A stretch of DNA of 23,330 nucleotides from JBMFOH01 sp049969715 [NCBI: bacterium] (GCA_049969715.1 JBMFOH010000027.1:1-23330); one strand, 5' to 3'. Counted from the first letter of the stretch, positions 1-9,242 are shown. Translations and numbers: made by a program. Notes: generated from the letters alone by a model not told the origin.

Positions 1-86
1 AGCCATCAATGGATTGAGTGAAAGAGCCTTCGTTTTCCTGCTTCTCTAACTTTAATATAAATCTATCTTATCAAAATTATTGGTAG

Positions 87-215
87 GAGGATAATTTTCT
101 TATTTGTTCTGACGGACTTTTTGATGCCTTGACTATTGAAGAAATGAAAAGTCGCCTAAAAGACGAACTTATACGTAAGTTTGACACCTTAAAATTGAAA
201 AAACCGTATGACTAG
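87..215 (+). pseudogene. Remnant of a PP2C-type protein phosphatase (C-terminal part)
   Basis: This is an open stretch of 42 codons between an in-frame TAG (84-86) and a TAG at 213-215. It has no plausible start codon near its beginning. Its first 20 residues read EDNFLICSDGLFDALTIEEM. They match the conserved metal-binding stretch of PP2C-type Ser/Thr phosphatases (general form D-x-x-L-L-C-S-D-G-L-x-D), where the Asp of SDG is a metal ligand. The rest of the fold is missing: nothing upstream continues the domain in any frame, and the usual C-terminal D-N-x-T strand is replaced by a Lys-rich tail. A terminator hairpin sits on its stop codon, which suggests this was once the 3' end of a transcribed gene. 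The match is short, so the family call is tentative. Confidence 0.42.
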
Positions 216-233
216 CGGGCTAGTTGGATTTTT
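211..233 (+). terminator. Rho-independent terminator
   Basis: ACTAGC (211-216) and GCTAGT (219-224) form a perfect 6-bp inverted repeat around GG, in practice a 5-bp stem with a CGGG loop. A run of five T follows at 229-233. The stop codon of the phosphatase remnant lies inside the stem. The stem is short, so termination may be weak. Confidence 0.5.
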
Positions 234-259
234 AAATATTAAACGTTACACTTATATTA

Positions 260-394
260 TTATATATCTTTTACCTCTATCACCTTTGGCGGAATAGTAG
301 TCTTAACTGCCTTAAATGCTAAAGTAGCTTTCCCGGTTCTATAAACTTGTATTGTTATAAATGATGCAAATAGTATTAGTAATAGCGCTATCAT
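260..394 (-). CDS. Possible small single-pass membrane peptide (44 aa)
   Basis: This is a minus-strand ORF with ATG at 394-392 and TAA at 262-260. I do not recognise the family. The first ~18 residues (MIALLLILFASFITIQVY) form one hydrophobic helix. A basic segment (RTGK, FKAVK) and a short polar tail ending VIEVKDI follow, which would fit a type-I or N-in single-pass peptide. A GAGGGG tract lies directly before the ATG with no spacer, which is poor for initiation. The frame is open further upstream, back to a TAA just after the hairpin at 427-439. It may be a real small protein, a fragment of a decayed gene, or chance. It sits in a decayed region next to a phosphatase remnant. Confidence 0.3.
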   Translation of the reverse strand: MIALLLILFASFITIQVYRTGKATLAFKAVKTTIPPKVIEVKDI

Positions 395-633
395 CCCCTC
401 GTTTTGAAAGAGGCCGGGGATTCTATGAGGAAGTTCCTCTTACAAAACTGTATAAAATGTTGTATACTAACTTTTACCAGGTTTTATAATAAAATTATAT
501 CCCCAATTGAGTAATTTCTGGGGGGTAGTAGAGTATTAGTGAATTGATTAGGTTCTTTTGGTATTATAGATATAAGGTGTAGGAGTGAAGATTATAAGTT
601 TAGATGTTTTAAGATTATTTATCTTAATGTGAA
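395..633. other. Intergenic region without a convincing gene
   Basis: No ORF here has coding character on either strand. I see a perfect 6-bp inverted repeat GAGGAA-g-TTCCTC at 427-439, and a GC-rich arm pair ATCCCC/GGGGAT at about 393-421. A CCCC-AATT-GAGT-AATT-tct-GGGG hairpin lies near 503-525. None is followed by a clear T-run in a useful orientation. A weak promoter-like pair for the downstream gene is TTACAA (440-445), 17 bp, TATACT (463-468). That would give a leader of about 160 nt. Confidence 0.4.
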
Positions 634-2427
634 GTGAAGATGAAAGGGAAGATATCTTGGTTATTGGTCATTATTATTTTATCTTTTCTCTTTATCACCT
701 CTATTACCTATGCAAAGAGCTATTGGCTTCCACAGGTAGATTGTAGAATAGATGTTCTTGAGGATGGAAGCTTAAAATGGAATTATCTACTCAGATTCTC
801 TTTTAGCGGTAAATTTTCATATGCCTATGTTGATATACCTACTACAGGGGTAATAGTAGAAGAGATCTCTGCAACCGAACCATTTGCCATTGAGTTTAGA
901 AATAGCACTTTAAGGATAAGGTGGAATTTTTCTGCCGAGAATGAAGACAGAATATTCAAGCTATCGTACAAAATGAGAAGGGCTCTTAAGATTTATAACG
1001 ATATTGCAGAGCTCTATTGGAAGGTCTGGCAAGAAGGCTGGGATGTAAAGGTAGGGAAACTAACGGTAAATGTCTTCTTGCCTAAGCCTGCCTTATCTAG
1101 AAGTCTATTATATGTGTGGGGACACCCGAGACTACCAGGAAGGGTTGGTATCCTAAATACCCTTAATGGATTTTCTCTAGAGACAGAGGATGTTCCTGCT
1201 CGTCAGTGGGTTGAGATAAGAGCTCTCTTTCCAACGACGATTCTATCCTCTTATAATGGGGCTAATAGAATCAATAGGAATATGTTAGAGAGTATCCTTA
1301 AAGAGGAAGAGCGTTTTACAAGGGAAACGGAGAGAGAAAATCTCTACCTTTCAGTTGCTATTATCGGTGCTTTAGGGATTTTCCTCTCAATGATTATAAT
1401 TTTGATATATCTTTACTTTATATATGGGAGAGAACCAAGGGTTAATTATCAAGGTATCTATGAGAGAGAAATTCCATACGATTATCCACCAGCTGTAGTA
1501 GGAGCCCTTATGGACTTAAGATCAATGTCTCCAGATCCAAAGGATTTTACAGCAACTCTGCTAGACCTTGTCCATAAGGGATATATAGATATGACTCCTG
1601 TTGGAGATGACTATCTACTCTCATTAAGAAGAGATAAAGATAGAAGTAAACTAGAGCCTTTTGAGATATATGTCCTAGACTTTCTAGACGAGATAACTTG
1701 GAAGGAAGAAGGATTCCTTTTTTCAACTCTAAAAAGGTATATAGAGGATGATCCATTAAAGTTTCAAAAAATATATAAGCAGTGGGAAAATTCAGTAAAG
1801 AGTAAAGTTCAAGAGCTTGGATTTTTTGATGATAAAGGCTTTAGATTAGCTAACAAGATATCTACTTCATTTTTCGTCCTAGGGTTATTTCTCTTAACAC
1901 TCTATATAGTTCTTTTTAAATCTGGAAAGGCTTATTCTGTGATTTGGAATCCGCTTATTGGAGCTAGTATTGGGCTACTTATAAGTGGGATCTTCGGTAT
2001 TATTATCGCTATTATCTTTAAACCAGGATTTAGTAAGAGGACAGAGAAAGGAGTCTTACACTATAAAAGATGGAATAATCTAAAGAGGTTTCTGGCTGAT
2101 TTCAGTCAGTTAAAGAATATGCCTCCAGAGTCCATAATACTCTGGGAGAAGTATCTTATATATGGAATCTCTCTAGGGGTTGCAGATAAAGTTGCAAAGA
2201 GTATGAAGATACTTGTACCAGAAATCTCGGAGGGTATTAGCAGGTCTCCAATATTATACTCATATGCTAGAGGAGCAGAGATTACATCTTTTGCCAGTAT
2301 ACTAAATAGTTTCTCTTCAGCGGTTCGCTCCGCCGCCTATTACTCTCCTTCCTCTGGCGGAGGCGGTGGATTTTCCGGTGGTGGAGGAGGCGGAGGTGGC
2401 GGCGGAGGAGGTGGAGGTGCAGGATAG
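634..2427 (+). CDS. DUF2207 family membrane protein with poly-glycine tail
   Basis: The protein has 597 residues and unknown function. An N-terminal signal/anchor helix (about residues 7-27) leads into an extracytoplasmic beta-rich domain. That domain begins YWLPQVDCRIDVLEDGSLKW and is typical of DUF2207 proteins. A second membrane helix lies at about 243-267, followed by a cytoplasmic part, two more helices around 410-430 and 438-465, and a second soluble region. The last ~23 residues are almost pure glycine (FSGGGG...GAG), a tail often seen in this family. The start is GTG at 634 (MKMKGK); ATG at 640 is an equal alternative. Neither has a strong ribosome binding site, and an in-frame TAA at 625 excludes anything longer. 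The gene is alone on its strand, and its stop directly touches the stop of the convergent GH3 gene. Confidence 0.85.
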   Translation: MKMKGKISWLLVIIILSFLFITSITYAKSYWLPQVDCRIDVLEDGSLKWNYLLRFSFSGKFSYAYVDIPTTGVIVEEISATEPFAIEFRNSTLRIRWNFSAENEDRIFKLSYKMRRALKIYNDIAELYWKVWQEGWDVKVGKLTVNVFLPKPALSRSLLYVWGHPRLPGRVGILNTLNGFSLETEDVPARQWVEIRALFPTTILSSYNGANRINRNMLESILKEEERFTRETERENLYLSVAIIGALGIFLSMIIILIYLYFIYGREPRVNYQGIYEREIPYDYPPAVVGALMDLRSMSPDPKDFTATLLDLVHKGYIDMTPVGDDYLLSLRRDKDRSKLEPFEIYVLDFLDEITWKEEGFLFSTLKRYIEDDPLKFQKIYKQWENSVKSKVQELGFFDDKGFRLANKISTSFFVLGLFLLTLYIVLFKSGKAYSVIWNPLIGASIGLLISGIFGIIIAIIFKPGFSKRTEKGVLHYKRWNNLKRFLADFSQLKNMPPESIILWEKYLIYGISLGVADKVAKSMKILVPEISEGISRSPILYSYARGAEITSFASILNSFSSAVRSAAYYSPSSGGGGGFSGGGGGGGGGGGGGGAG

Positions 2428-4683
2428 TTATTGAAGTTTTGTTAAGAGGTCATCTAGCATCTCTTCTGTAAATGCACCTCTACTAAAATTAATAAGGCTT
2501 CTTAGAGGCATATATCTAAACATAGCCATCATCGTTTGAGAACTTTCTCCTGTCGTTGCGGTAAAGAACAGTATATTTTCTTTCAACTGCTCCATTAATT
2601 GTCTAAATATCATAGTTCCCATCGGGTCTTCTAAAAGATCACCTATTGGAGTATTCCTAGTAAACCGCTTCTTTATCCTTGTAGTAGAATTGACTTTGAT
2701 GATTTCTTTGAGGTATATATCCTTTGAAGAACTTCCAATTAATATCTCAAACTCTCCTGTCTCTACATACCAGTCTTTTATATCAACATTATAGTATGCA
2801 AATGCCCTCTTATCTAAAGTAAATGTTACTGATTTCTCTTCTTGGGGTTGTAGCTCTATCTTTTCAAATCCTTTTAGCTCCTTCTCTGGTCTTATTATGC
2901 TACTTTCAACATCTCTTATGTATAGTTGAACAATCTCTTTTCCAGGTATATTCCCGGTATTCTTGATTTTAACTGTCACAGTTACAGTTTCATTATCATT
3001 TATCTCTTTTTTATCAACAGAGATTTCAGTATATTCAAATGTTGAATAGCTCAAGCCATAACCAAATGGAAATAAAACTTCTATACCTTTCTTATCATAG
3101 TATCTATAACCAACAAATATTCCTTCTCTATATTCTACCCTGTCATCTTCACCAGGGAAATTTAGATAAGATGGATTATGGCTCAATCTTTGCGGAAATG
3201 TCTCCGCCAATTTTCCACAAGGATTAGCAATGCCAAAGAGTAACTCGGCTATGGCATTTCCTCCCCCCTGCCCCGCTAGATAGGTCTCAAATAGTCCTTT
3301 TACCTTGTCTATCCATGGCATCTCTACAGGCGAACCAGCAGAGAGGATAACAACTGTATTCTTCTGAACCTCAGTTACTTCGAAGATCAATCTATTATGA
3401 CTCTCAGGCATACGCATATGGGGTCTATCATAGCCTTCAGATTCATAGTCCTCTGGTAAGCCTGCAAAGATAATAGCAACATCTACCTGTTTGGCGATCT
3501 CCTTTGCCTCATTTATAAGGTTTTCATCTATATCTTCGGAGGTAAGCTCATAACCTTGAGCATAAAGGATTCTAGTACTATCTCCTCCAATCCTTTCTAT
3601 CTCATTGTAGGGAATATCTATCATAGTAGGATTTATGTGAGAGCTTCCTCCTCCTTCGAGTCTAGGCTTTTTAGCAAATGCACCTATAATAGCAATAGTT
3701 CCCTGTCTTTTTAATGGAAGTATATTATCCTTATTTTTTAGTAGTACCATACATTCTTTTGCCACATTTCTTGCCAATTCGTGATGGGCTAGTTTATCGT
3801 AAGTAACCTCTTCCCTTTTATTGTCTATAGCCTTAAGGATGATTCTTAGCAATCTTTCTACCACTCTATCTAGAATCTCTTCTGAGAGTTTTCCATTTTT
3901 CACTGCTTCAACTATTTTTCTGTCATTTATACCATAACTAGAGGGCATCTCTAGTTCTAAGCCTGCTATAAGTGCAGAGACCCTATCATCAACTGCTCCC
4001 CAGTCTGAAACAACAAATCCCTCGTGCTTCCATTCATTCTTGAGAATCTCAGTGAGGAGATACTTATTCTGTGAACAATACTCTCCATTAACCTTATTGT
4101 ATGCACACATCACTGTCCAGGGTTGTGCAGATCTTACTGCATTTTCAAAACTGGCTAGGTATATCTCCCTTAAGGTTCTTTCATCTATTATCTCATCTAT
4201 TGAGTGTCTTCTGTGTTCTTGATTGTTAGCAGCAAAGTGTTTTATCGATGTCCCAACACCCTGACTCTGAACGCCTATTATATGACTCTTGGCAAGTTCA
4301 GATGAAAGATATGGGTCTTCTGAGAAATACTCGAAGTTCCTCCCACATAGAGGTGATCGTTTTATGTTAACTGCAGGTCCAAGTATAATTGATACACCTT
4401 CTGCCTGACATTCTACACCTATAGCTTTACCAACTTTTTCTATTAATGACCTATCCCAAGAGCAGGCTAAACAAGAGGCTGTTGGAAAACATGTTGCAGG
4501 GATACTATTAAAGAATGCTTCTCCTGCCTGCTTTCTGAGCCCATGAGGTCCATCGGTCATCATAATCGATGGAATACCTAATCTTTCTATTGACTTCGTA
4601 TGCCACATATCCAAACCTGAGCAGAGGCTTGCCTTTTCCTCAAGGGTCATCTGAGAGACTATCTTTTTGATATCTTTCTCCAT
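2428..4683 (-). CDS. Glycoside hydrolase family 3 beta-glycosidase (beta-glucosidase type)
   Basis: This retaining exo-beta-glycosidase probably removes terminal beta-glucose (or xylose) from oligosaccharides. With no signal peptide it should be cytoplasmic. Numbered from the longer frame, the N-terminal GH3 barrel shows TDGPHGLR (46-53), KHFAANN (151-157) and the nucleophile Asp230 in VVSDWGA. The second GH3 domain carries SEGYDR, whose Glu419 is the likely acid/base. A fibronectin-III-like domain (about 590-680) follows, then a ~75-residue Met-rich extension. I chose ATG at 4683 (751 aa) because AGGAGG lies 8 nt upstream. The in-frame GTG at 4692 overlaps that site and cannot use it. The gene has its own promoter with a repressor-like inverted repeat at the start site, which suggests substrate induction. 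Substrate specificity cannot be read from sequence. Confidence 0.93.
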   Translation of the reverse strand: MEKDIKKIVSQMTLEEKASLCSGLDMWHTKSIERLGIPSIMMTDGPHGLRKQAGEAFFNSIPATCFPTASCLACSWDRSLIEKVGKAIGVECQAEGVSIILGPAVNIKRSPLCGRNFEYFSEDPYLSSELAKSHIIGVQSQGVGTSIKHFAANNQEHRRHSIDEIIDERTLREIYLASFENAVRSAQPWTVMCAYNKVNGEYCSQNKYLLTEILKNEWKHEGFVVSDWGAVDDRVSALIAGLELEMPSSYGINDRKIVEAVKNGKLSEEILDRVVERLLRIILKAIDNKREEVTYDKLAHHELARNVAKECMVLLKNKDNILPLKRQGTIAIIGAFAKKPRLEGGGSSHINPTMIDIPYNEIERIGGDSTRILYAQGYELTSEDIDENLINEAKEIAKQVDVAIIFAGLPEDYESEGYDRPHMRMPESHNRLIFEVTEVQKNTVVILSAGSPVEMPWIDKVKGLFETYLAGQGGGNAIAELLFGIANPCGKLAETFPQRLSHNPSYLNFPGEDDRVEYREGIFVGYRYYDKKGIEVLFPFGYGLSYSTFEYTEISVDKKEINDNETVTVTVKIKNTGNIPGKEIVQLYIRDVESSIIRPEKELKGFEKIELQPQEEKSVTFTLDKRAFAYYNVDIKDWYVETGEFEILIGSSSKDIYLKEIIKVNSTTRIKKRFTRNTPIGDLLEDPMGTMIFRQLMEQLKENILFFTATTGESSQTMMAMFRYMPLRSLINFSRGAFTEEMLDDLLTKLQ

Positions 4684-4706
4684 TAGTGACACCTCCTTTT
4701 ACTGTG

Positions 4707-4722
4707 CTATTCTTGAGAATAG
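4707..4722. promoter_or_regulatory. Inverted repeat at the GH3 transcription start, likely operator
   Basis: CTATTCT and AGAATAG form a perfect 7-bp inverted repeat around a 2-bp centre. It begins 4 bp downstream of the -10 element and covers the predicted start site. That position is typical for a repressor of sugar-utilisation genes. It could instead act as a 5' mRNA hairpin. No regulator gene lies next to it. Confidence 0.5.
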
Positions 4723-4726
4723 AACA

Positions 4727-4755
4727 ATTATATAGAGAATATTTTCTTTTGTAAA
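4727..4755 (-). promoter_or_regulatory. Promoter of the GH3 gene
   Basis: On the minus strand TTTACA (4755-4750) is separated by exactly 17 bp from a perfect TATAAT (4732-4727). Transcription should start near 4720, giving a leader of about 37 nt that contains the AGGAGG site at 4697-4692. This is a near-consensus sigma-70-type promoter. Confidence 0.75.
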
Positions 4756-4785
4756 GGCAGATTAATCTTATGGTTGCTTTTAAAG

Positions 4786-4814
4786 TTGATCAAATCAATA
4801 GAAAGATATATACT
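4786..4814 (+). promoter_or_regulatory. Promoter of the CDF transporter gene
   Basis: TTGATC (4786-4791), 17 bp, TATACT (4809-4814), with the ATG 34 bp downstream. It is divergent from the GH3 promoter, with 30 bp between the two -35 boxes. An 8-bp palindrome TTGATCAA covers the -35, and a 10-bp palindrome AGATTAATCT (4759-4768) lies between the two promoters. Confidence 0.55.
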
Positions 4815-4848
4815 AATTAAAGAGACTTATAATAGAAGGAGAGACTTA

Positions 4849-5736
4849 ATGGCTCATAAGCATAGTGATATTAATAGAAATAATCTTATTGTTGCAATGG
4901 TTTTAAACTTTGCAATCACTGTCTCTGAGGTGATTGGGGGAATAATTGCAGGGAGTTTGTCTCTTGTTTCTGATGCACTCCATAATCTAAGTGATGGTAT
5001 TGCTATAATCATTACCTATCTTGCCTTTAAGATATCTCAGAGAGAAAATAATGAGAGGCTTACCTTTGGATATAAGAGGGCAGAGATACTAGCAGCTCTA
5101 TTCAATTCGATAGGACTACTTTCTATATCTATCTATCTTTTTAAAGAAGCATACTTAAAGATTCTACATCCAAGACCTATTTCTGGGTTTCTGATGATAA
5201 TTGTAGCTACGATTGGGCTATTGGCGAATCTCATCTCTACTTTACTTTTGAAGAAAGATTCGAATAAGAGTTTAAATATAAGCTCTGCATATATACACCT
5301 TCTCTCTGATACCTTATCCTCTGTAGGAGTAGTTGTGGGTGGAATCCTTATTTATATCTATAAGATTTATATAGTTGATCCTATCTTAACCTTTCTTATA
5401 GGTATATATGTTATTAAAGAGTGTTTAGAGATAGTGAAGGAAACAGTAGAGATTCTTATGCAGGCAACACCAAAAGATATAGATATTAATAGAATAAAAG
5501 AGGAAATAGAAAGCCTAGATGAGGTAAAAGATATACATCATGTTCATATATGGAGACTTGATGATGACGATATACATTTTGAATCTCATATAAATTTGAA
5601 AGAAGATTTTACATTAACTCAGATAATTCCACTCTATAAGAAGATAGATGGGATCTTGAGGTCCTATAATATCAACCATTCCACAATCCAGATAGAATAC
5701 GAGTGCTGCAAAGGTGTTGGACTTATAAAGTACTAA
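4849..5736 (+). CDS. Cation diffusion facilitator (Zn/Cd-type metal exporter)
   Basis: This inner-membrane proton antiporter exports divalent metal, most likely Zn2+, from the cytoplasm. Numbered from ATG 4849 (295 aa), the family's paired metal-site motifs are visible: H45-x3-D49 in the second helix (SDALHNLSDG) and H150-x3-D154 in the fifth (YIHLLSDTLSS). Six membrane helices span about residues 12-215. A cytoplasmic domain follows with HHVHIWRLDDDDIHFESHI, the usual metal-sensing ferredoxin-like fold. The frame extends upstream to a TTG at 4774. I prefer 4849 because AGGAG is well placed and MAHKHSD is a typical CDF start, and because the predicted promoter lies inside the longer version. 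The second codon region is His-poor compared with CzcD proteins, so the metal is inferred from the family. Confidence 0.92.
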   Translation: MAHKHSDINRNNLIVAMVLNFAITVSEVIGGIIAGSLSLVSDALHNLSDGIAIIITYLAFKISQRENNERLTFGYKRAEILAALFNSIGLLSISIYLFKEAYLKILHPRPISGFLMIIVATIGLLANLISTLLLKKDSNKSLNISSAYIHLLSDTLSSVGVVVGGILIYIYKIYIVDPILTFLIGIYVIKECLEIVKETVEILMQATPKDIDINRIKEEIESLDEVKDIHHVHIWRLDDDDIHFESHINLKEDFTLTQIIPLYKKIDGILRSYNINHSTIQIEYECCKGVGLIKY

Positions 5737-5743
5737 CATCTAC

Positions 5744-5772
5744 TTGCTAACATCTTCCATATATGGTATACT
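5744..5772 (+). promoter_or_regulatory. Promoter of the rpsB-led operon
   Basis: TTGCTA (5744-5749) and TATACT (5767-5772) are exactly 17 bp apart, and TG before the -10 makes an extended -10 element. Transcription should start near 5779. A perfect 10-bp palindrome CCATATATGG (5757-5766) fills the spacer next to the -10. A direct repeat CTAACATCT (5733-5741 and 5747-5755) overlaps the -35. Confidence 0.75.
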
Positions 5773-5789
5773 TTCACAAGAAATCAGCA

Positions 5790-5852
5790 TGCTCCACAGT
5801 CTCTAAGTCTACCGCGAGGTGGCAGTGGAGCAAAAGTTTAACTTAGAGGAGG
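5790..5852 (+). promoter_or_regulatory. Structured rpsB leader, candidate S2 autoregulatory RNA
   Basis: Three mutually compatible helices account for most of the 5' UTR. P1 is a perfect 8-bp stem (TGCTCCAC 5790-5797 with GTGGAGCA 5825-5832). Inside it P2 (5809-5813 with 5818-5822, one G-U pair) closes a GCGA tetraloop. The loop segment CTCTAAGT (5801-5808) is perfectly complementary to ACTTAGAG (5841-5848) downstream, which would make a pseudoknot. That last strand runs into the AGGAGG Shine-Dalgarno (5847-5852) of rpsB, so folding could block initiation. S2 is known to repress rpsB-tsf through its leader in E. coli. That this RNA does the same is inference. No match to a named RNA family was checked. 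Confidence 0.6.
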
Positions 5853-5859
5853 AGAATAT

Positions 5860-6650
5860 ATGGCAGTAGTAAGTATCAAACAGCTCTTGGAAGCCGGGGT
5901 TCACTTTGGACACCAAACTAAACGTTGGAATCCAAAGATGAAGCCCTATATTTTTGCTGAAAGGAATGGCATCCACATAATAGACCTTCAGAAAACAGTT
6001 GCCTGTATAGAGGCTGCGTATGAAGTAGTAAGAGATATATCTAGTAACGGGGGAAAGGTTTTATTTGTTGGAACAAAGAAGCAGGCGTACGAAGTAATTC
6101 AGGCTGAAGCAACAAGGTGTGGAATGCCGTATGTAAATCAGAGGTGGCTTGGAGGATTACTTACAAATTTTCAGACGATAAAAACAGGGATAAAGAAGCT
6201 CAAAGACCTTAGAGATGCAAAGGAGAAAGGACTTTGGGATTCTTTTACTAAAAGGGAGAGAAAACATTTAGAAACTGAGTTGAATCGTTTGGAAAAGTAT
6301 CTTGGTGGTATAGAGAGTATGGAAGACCTACCTAGTCTTCTCTTTGTAGTAGATATAAAGAAGGAAGAGAATGCAGTAAGAGAGGCTAAAAGAGTGGGTA
6401 TTCCTACCGTGGGGATAGTAGATACAAATAGCGATCCGGAACAGGTGGAATATCCTATCCCTGGAAATGATGATGCGATAAGGGCTATAAAGTTATACTG
6501 TAGTAAGATAGCTGATGCGGTCTTAGAGGGGATAGGGGCAAGAAAGGAAGAGACAGAAGAAGAGATATCAGAGATGCCACCGATAGAGGAATTACCACCA
6601 GATATAATAGAAGAAAAAGAGCAAGATGAATTCAAGGAGGATGTGATATT

Positions 6651-6654
<4 letters not shown>
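5860..6654 (+). CDS. rpsB: 30S ribosomal protein S2
   Basis: This is a structural protein of the small ribosomal subunit that binds late in assembly near S1 on the back of the 30S. The protein has 264 residues and starts [20 protein letters not shown]. The central coiled-coil region (about 105-150) and the [14 protein letters not shown] signature are intact. It ends in a ~35-residue acidic, proline-containing tail ([18 protein letters not shown]...), slightly longer than usual. ATG 5860 has AGGAGG 7 nt upstream. It is the first gene of the 16-gene run and follows a structured leader that probably controls it. Its TGA overlaps the TTG start of tsf by 4 bp, so translation of the two is probably coupled. 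Confidence 0.99.
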
Positions 6655-7963
<1,309 letters not shown>

Positions 7964-7969
7964 GATAAG

Positions 7970-8530
7970 ATGGAAGAGAAAGCCTTTACTAAGGGGATTG
8001 AAGAGAAGATGAGGCAGTCTATCTCGATATTCCAGAAGGAACTGATTGGGATAAGAACTGGAAGGGCTAATCCTGCTATAGTAGAAGAGATTTCTGTAGA
8101 CTATTATGGAACCCCAACCCCTCTATATCAGATTGCCAAGATAACTACTCCTGATTCTAGAACCATCTTAATACAACCTTGGGATAGACAATCACTTACA
8201 AGTATAGAGAAGGCTATATTGAAGTCAAATCTTAGTTTAACTCCGATAAATGACGGCACCTCTATAAAATTGAACATTCCTTCTCCTACTGAGGAAAGGA
8301 GAAGAGAGCTGGTAAAGCTAGTGAAGAAGAAGGGTGAGGATGCCAAGGTAGTGATAAGGAATATAAGGAGGTCTGGTATAGAAGAGTTGGAGAAGGAGAA
8401 GAAAAACAATAAACTTCCTGAAGATGTTGAAAAAAGAATAAAGGATCAACTGCAGAAGATTACAGATAAGTATATAGAGGAAGTAGATAAGATACTCCAA
8501 GAAAAAGAGAAAGAGATAATGGAGGTATAA
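7970..8530 (+). CDS. frr: Ribosome recycling factor
   Basis: RRF works with EF-G to split the post-termination ribosome. At 186 residues it has the standard length. The long three-helix-bundle parts flank the beta domain that carries VDYYGTPTPLYQIAKIT. The C-terminal half holds the basic helix RNIRRSGIEELEKEKK and ends in charged, coiled-coil-like helices. AAGGAG overlaps the pyrH stop region and serves ATG 7970. The TAA is immediately followed by the uppS TTG start with no spacer. Confidence 0.98.
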   Translation: MEEKAFTKGIEEKMRQSISIFQKELIGIRTGRANPAIVEEISVDYYGTPTPLYQIAKITTPDSRTILIQPWDRQSLTSIEKAILKSNLSLTPINDGTSIKLNIPSPTEERRRELVKLVKKKGEDAKVVIRNIRRSGIEELEKEKKNNKLPEDVEKRIKDQLQKITDKYIEEVDKILQEKEKEIMEV

Positions 8531-9238
8531 TTGGAGATAGAAAGATTGCCCATCCATGTAGCTATTATTATGGATGGGAATGGTAGATGGGCACAGGCAA
8601 GGGGATTGCCAAGGATATCTGGTCATCAAGAAGGGAGGCGTACAGTAAAAAAGATAGTATCTCATGCATTAACCTTGGGGATAAAATATCTGAGCCTTTT
8701 TGCTTTTTCTACTGAAAATTGGAAAAGGCCAAAAGAAGAAGTGGATGGTTTGATGGAGATTCTTAAATTTGGGCTAAGAGAAGAGAGACCTGAGTTTATA
8801 GAGAAGAAGGTAAATGTTACCTTTTTTGGAGATAGATCTAAACTCTCAGCAGAAGTAGTAAACGAGATGGAGACAACTGAAGAGCTAACAAAAGACAATG
8901 ATAGGCTTTATCTTGCCTTTGCTATAAATTATAGTGGTAGGGATGATATAGTTAGGGCACTTCGTAGGTTATCTTCTGATATCATCTCTAGGAAGATTAA
9001 TCCAGAAGAGATAGATGAGAGATTAGTTTCTTTCTACTTGGACACTAAAAAATTTCCAGACCCTGACCTAATAATAAGAACCAGTGGGGAATTAAGGATA
9101 AGTAATTTCTTCCTTTGGCAATCTGCCTATAGTGAGCTCTATTTTACCCCTATTCTATGGCCTGACTTTGATGAGAAGGCATTTGACGAGGCTATACTAG
9201 ATTTTCAGAGAAGGAAACGTCGTTTTGGAGGTATCTAA
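8531..9238 (+). CDS. uppS: Isoprenyl (undecaprenyl) diphosphate synthase, cis-type
   Basis: This cis-prenyltransferase adds IPP units to FPP to make the undecaprenyl (or similar) diphosphate carrier for peptidoglycan and other wall polymers. The 235-residue protein has all five family regions. These include HVAIIMDGNGRWA with Mg-binding Asp15, GHQEG (31-35), FSTENWKRP (59-67), and RTSGELRISNFFLWQSAYSE (183-202). The start is TTG 8531, directly after the frr stop, with GGAGG 5 nt upstream. It works downstream of dxr and ispG in the same run, which make its IPP/DMAPP substrates. Chain length is not readable from sequence. Confidence 0.97.
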   Translation: MEIERLPIHVAIIMDGNGRWAQARGLPRISGHQEGRRTVKKIVSHALTLGIKYLSLFAFSTENWKRPKEEVDGLMEILKFGLREERPEFIEKKVNVTFFGDRSKLSAEVVNEMETTEELTKDNDRLYLAFAINYSGRDDIVRALRRLSSDIISRKINPEEIDERLVSFYLDTKKFPDPDLIIRTSGELRISNFFLWQSAYSELYFTPILWPDFDEKAFDEAILDFQRRKRRFGGI

Positions 9239-9242
9239 AGGA

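Noticed and set aside
1-86. Possible reading frame at the left edge (minus strand KLEKQENEGSFTQSIDG, or plus strand ending at 49)
   Set aside because: Too short and cut by the window edge; no start codon and no recognisable family.
427-439. Inverted repeat GAGGAA-g-TTCCTC as a terminator or operator
   Set aside because: One-base centre and no T-run; no promoter or gene placed to use it.
4684-4692. GTG start for the GH3 gene at 4692
   Set aside because: It overlaps the AGGAGG that is ideally placed for ATG 4683.
4774-4848. 25-residue N-terminal extension of the CDF transporter
   Set aside because: Begins at a TTG without a ribosome binding site, upstream of the predicted promoter, and is not part of the family pattern.
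6171-6635. 154-codon minus-strand ORF opposite rpsB
   Set aside because: Ser/Ile-rich antisense shadow of a certain ribosomal protein gene with no start context of its own.
8318-8665. 115-codon minus-strand ORF over the frr-uppS junction
   Set aside because: Opposite two certain genes, and Leu/Tyr/Phe-rich as expected from the complement of AT-rich coding DNA.
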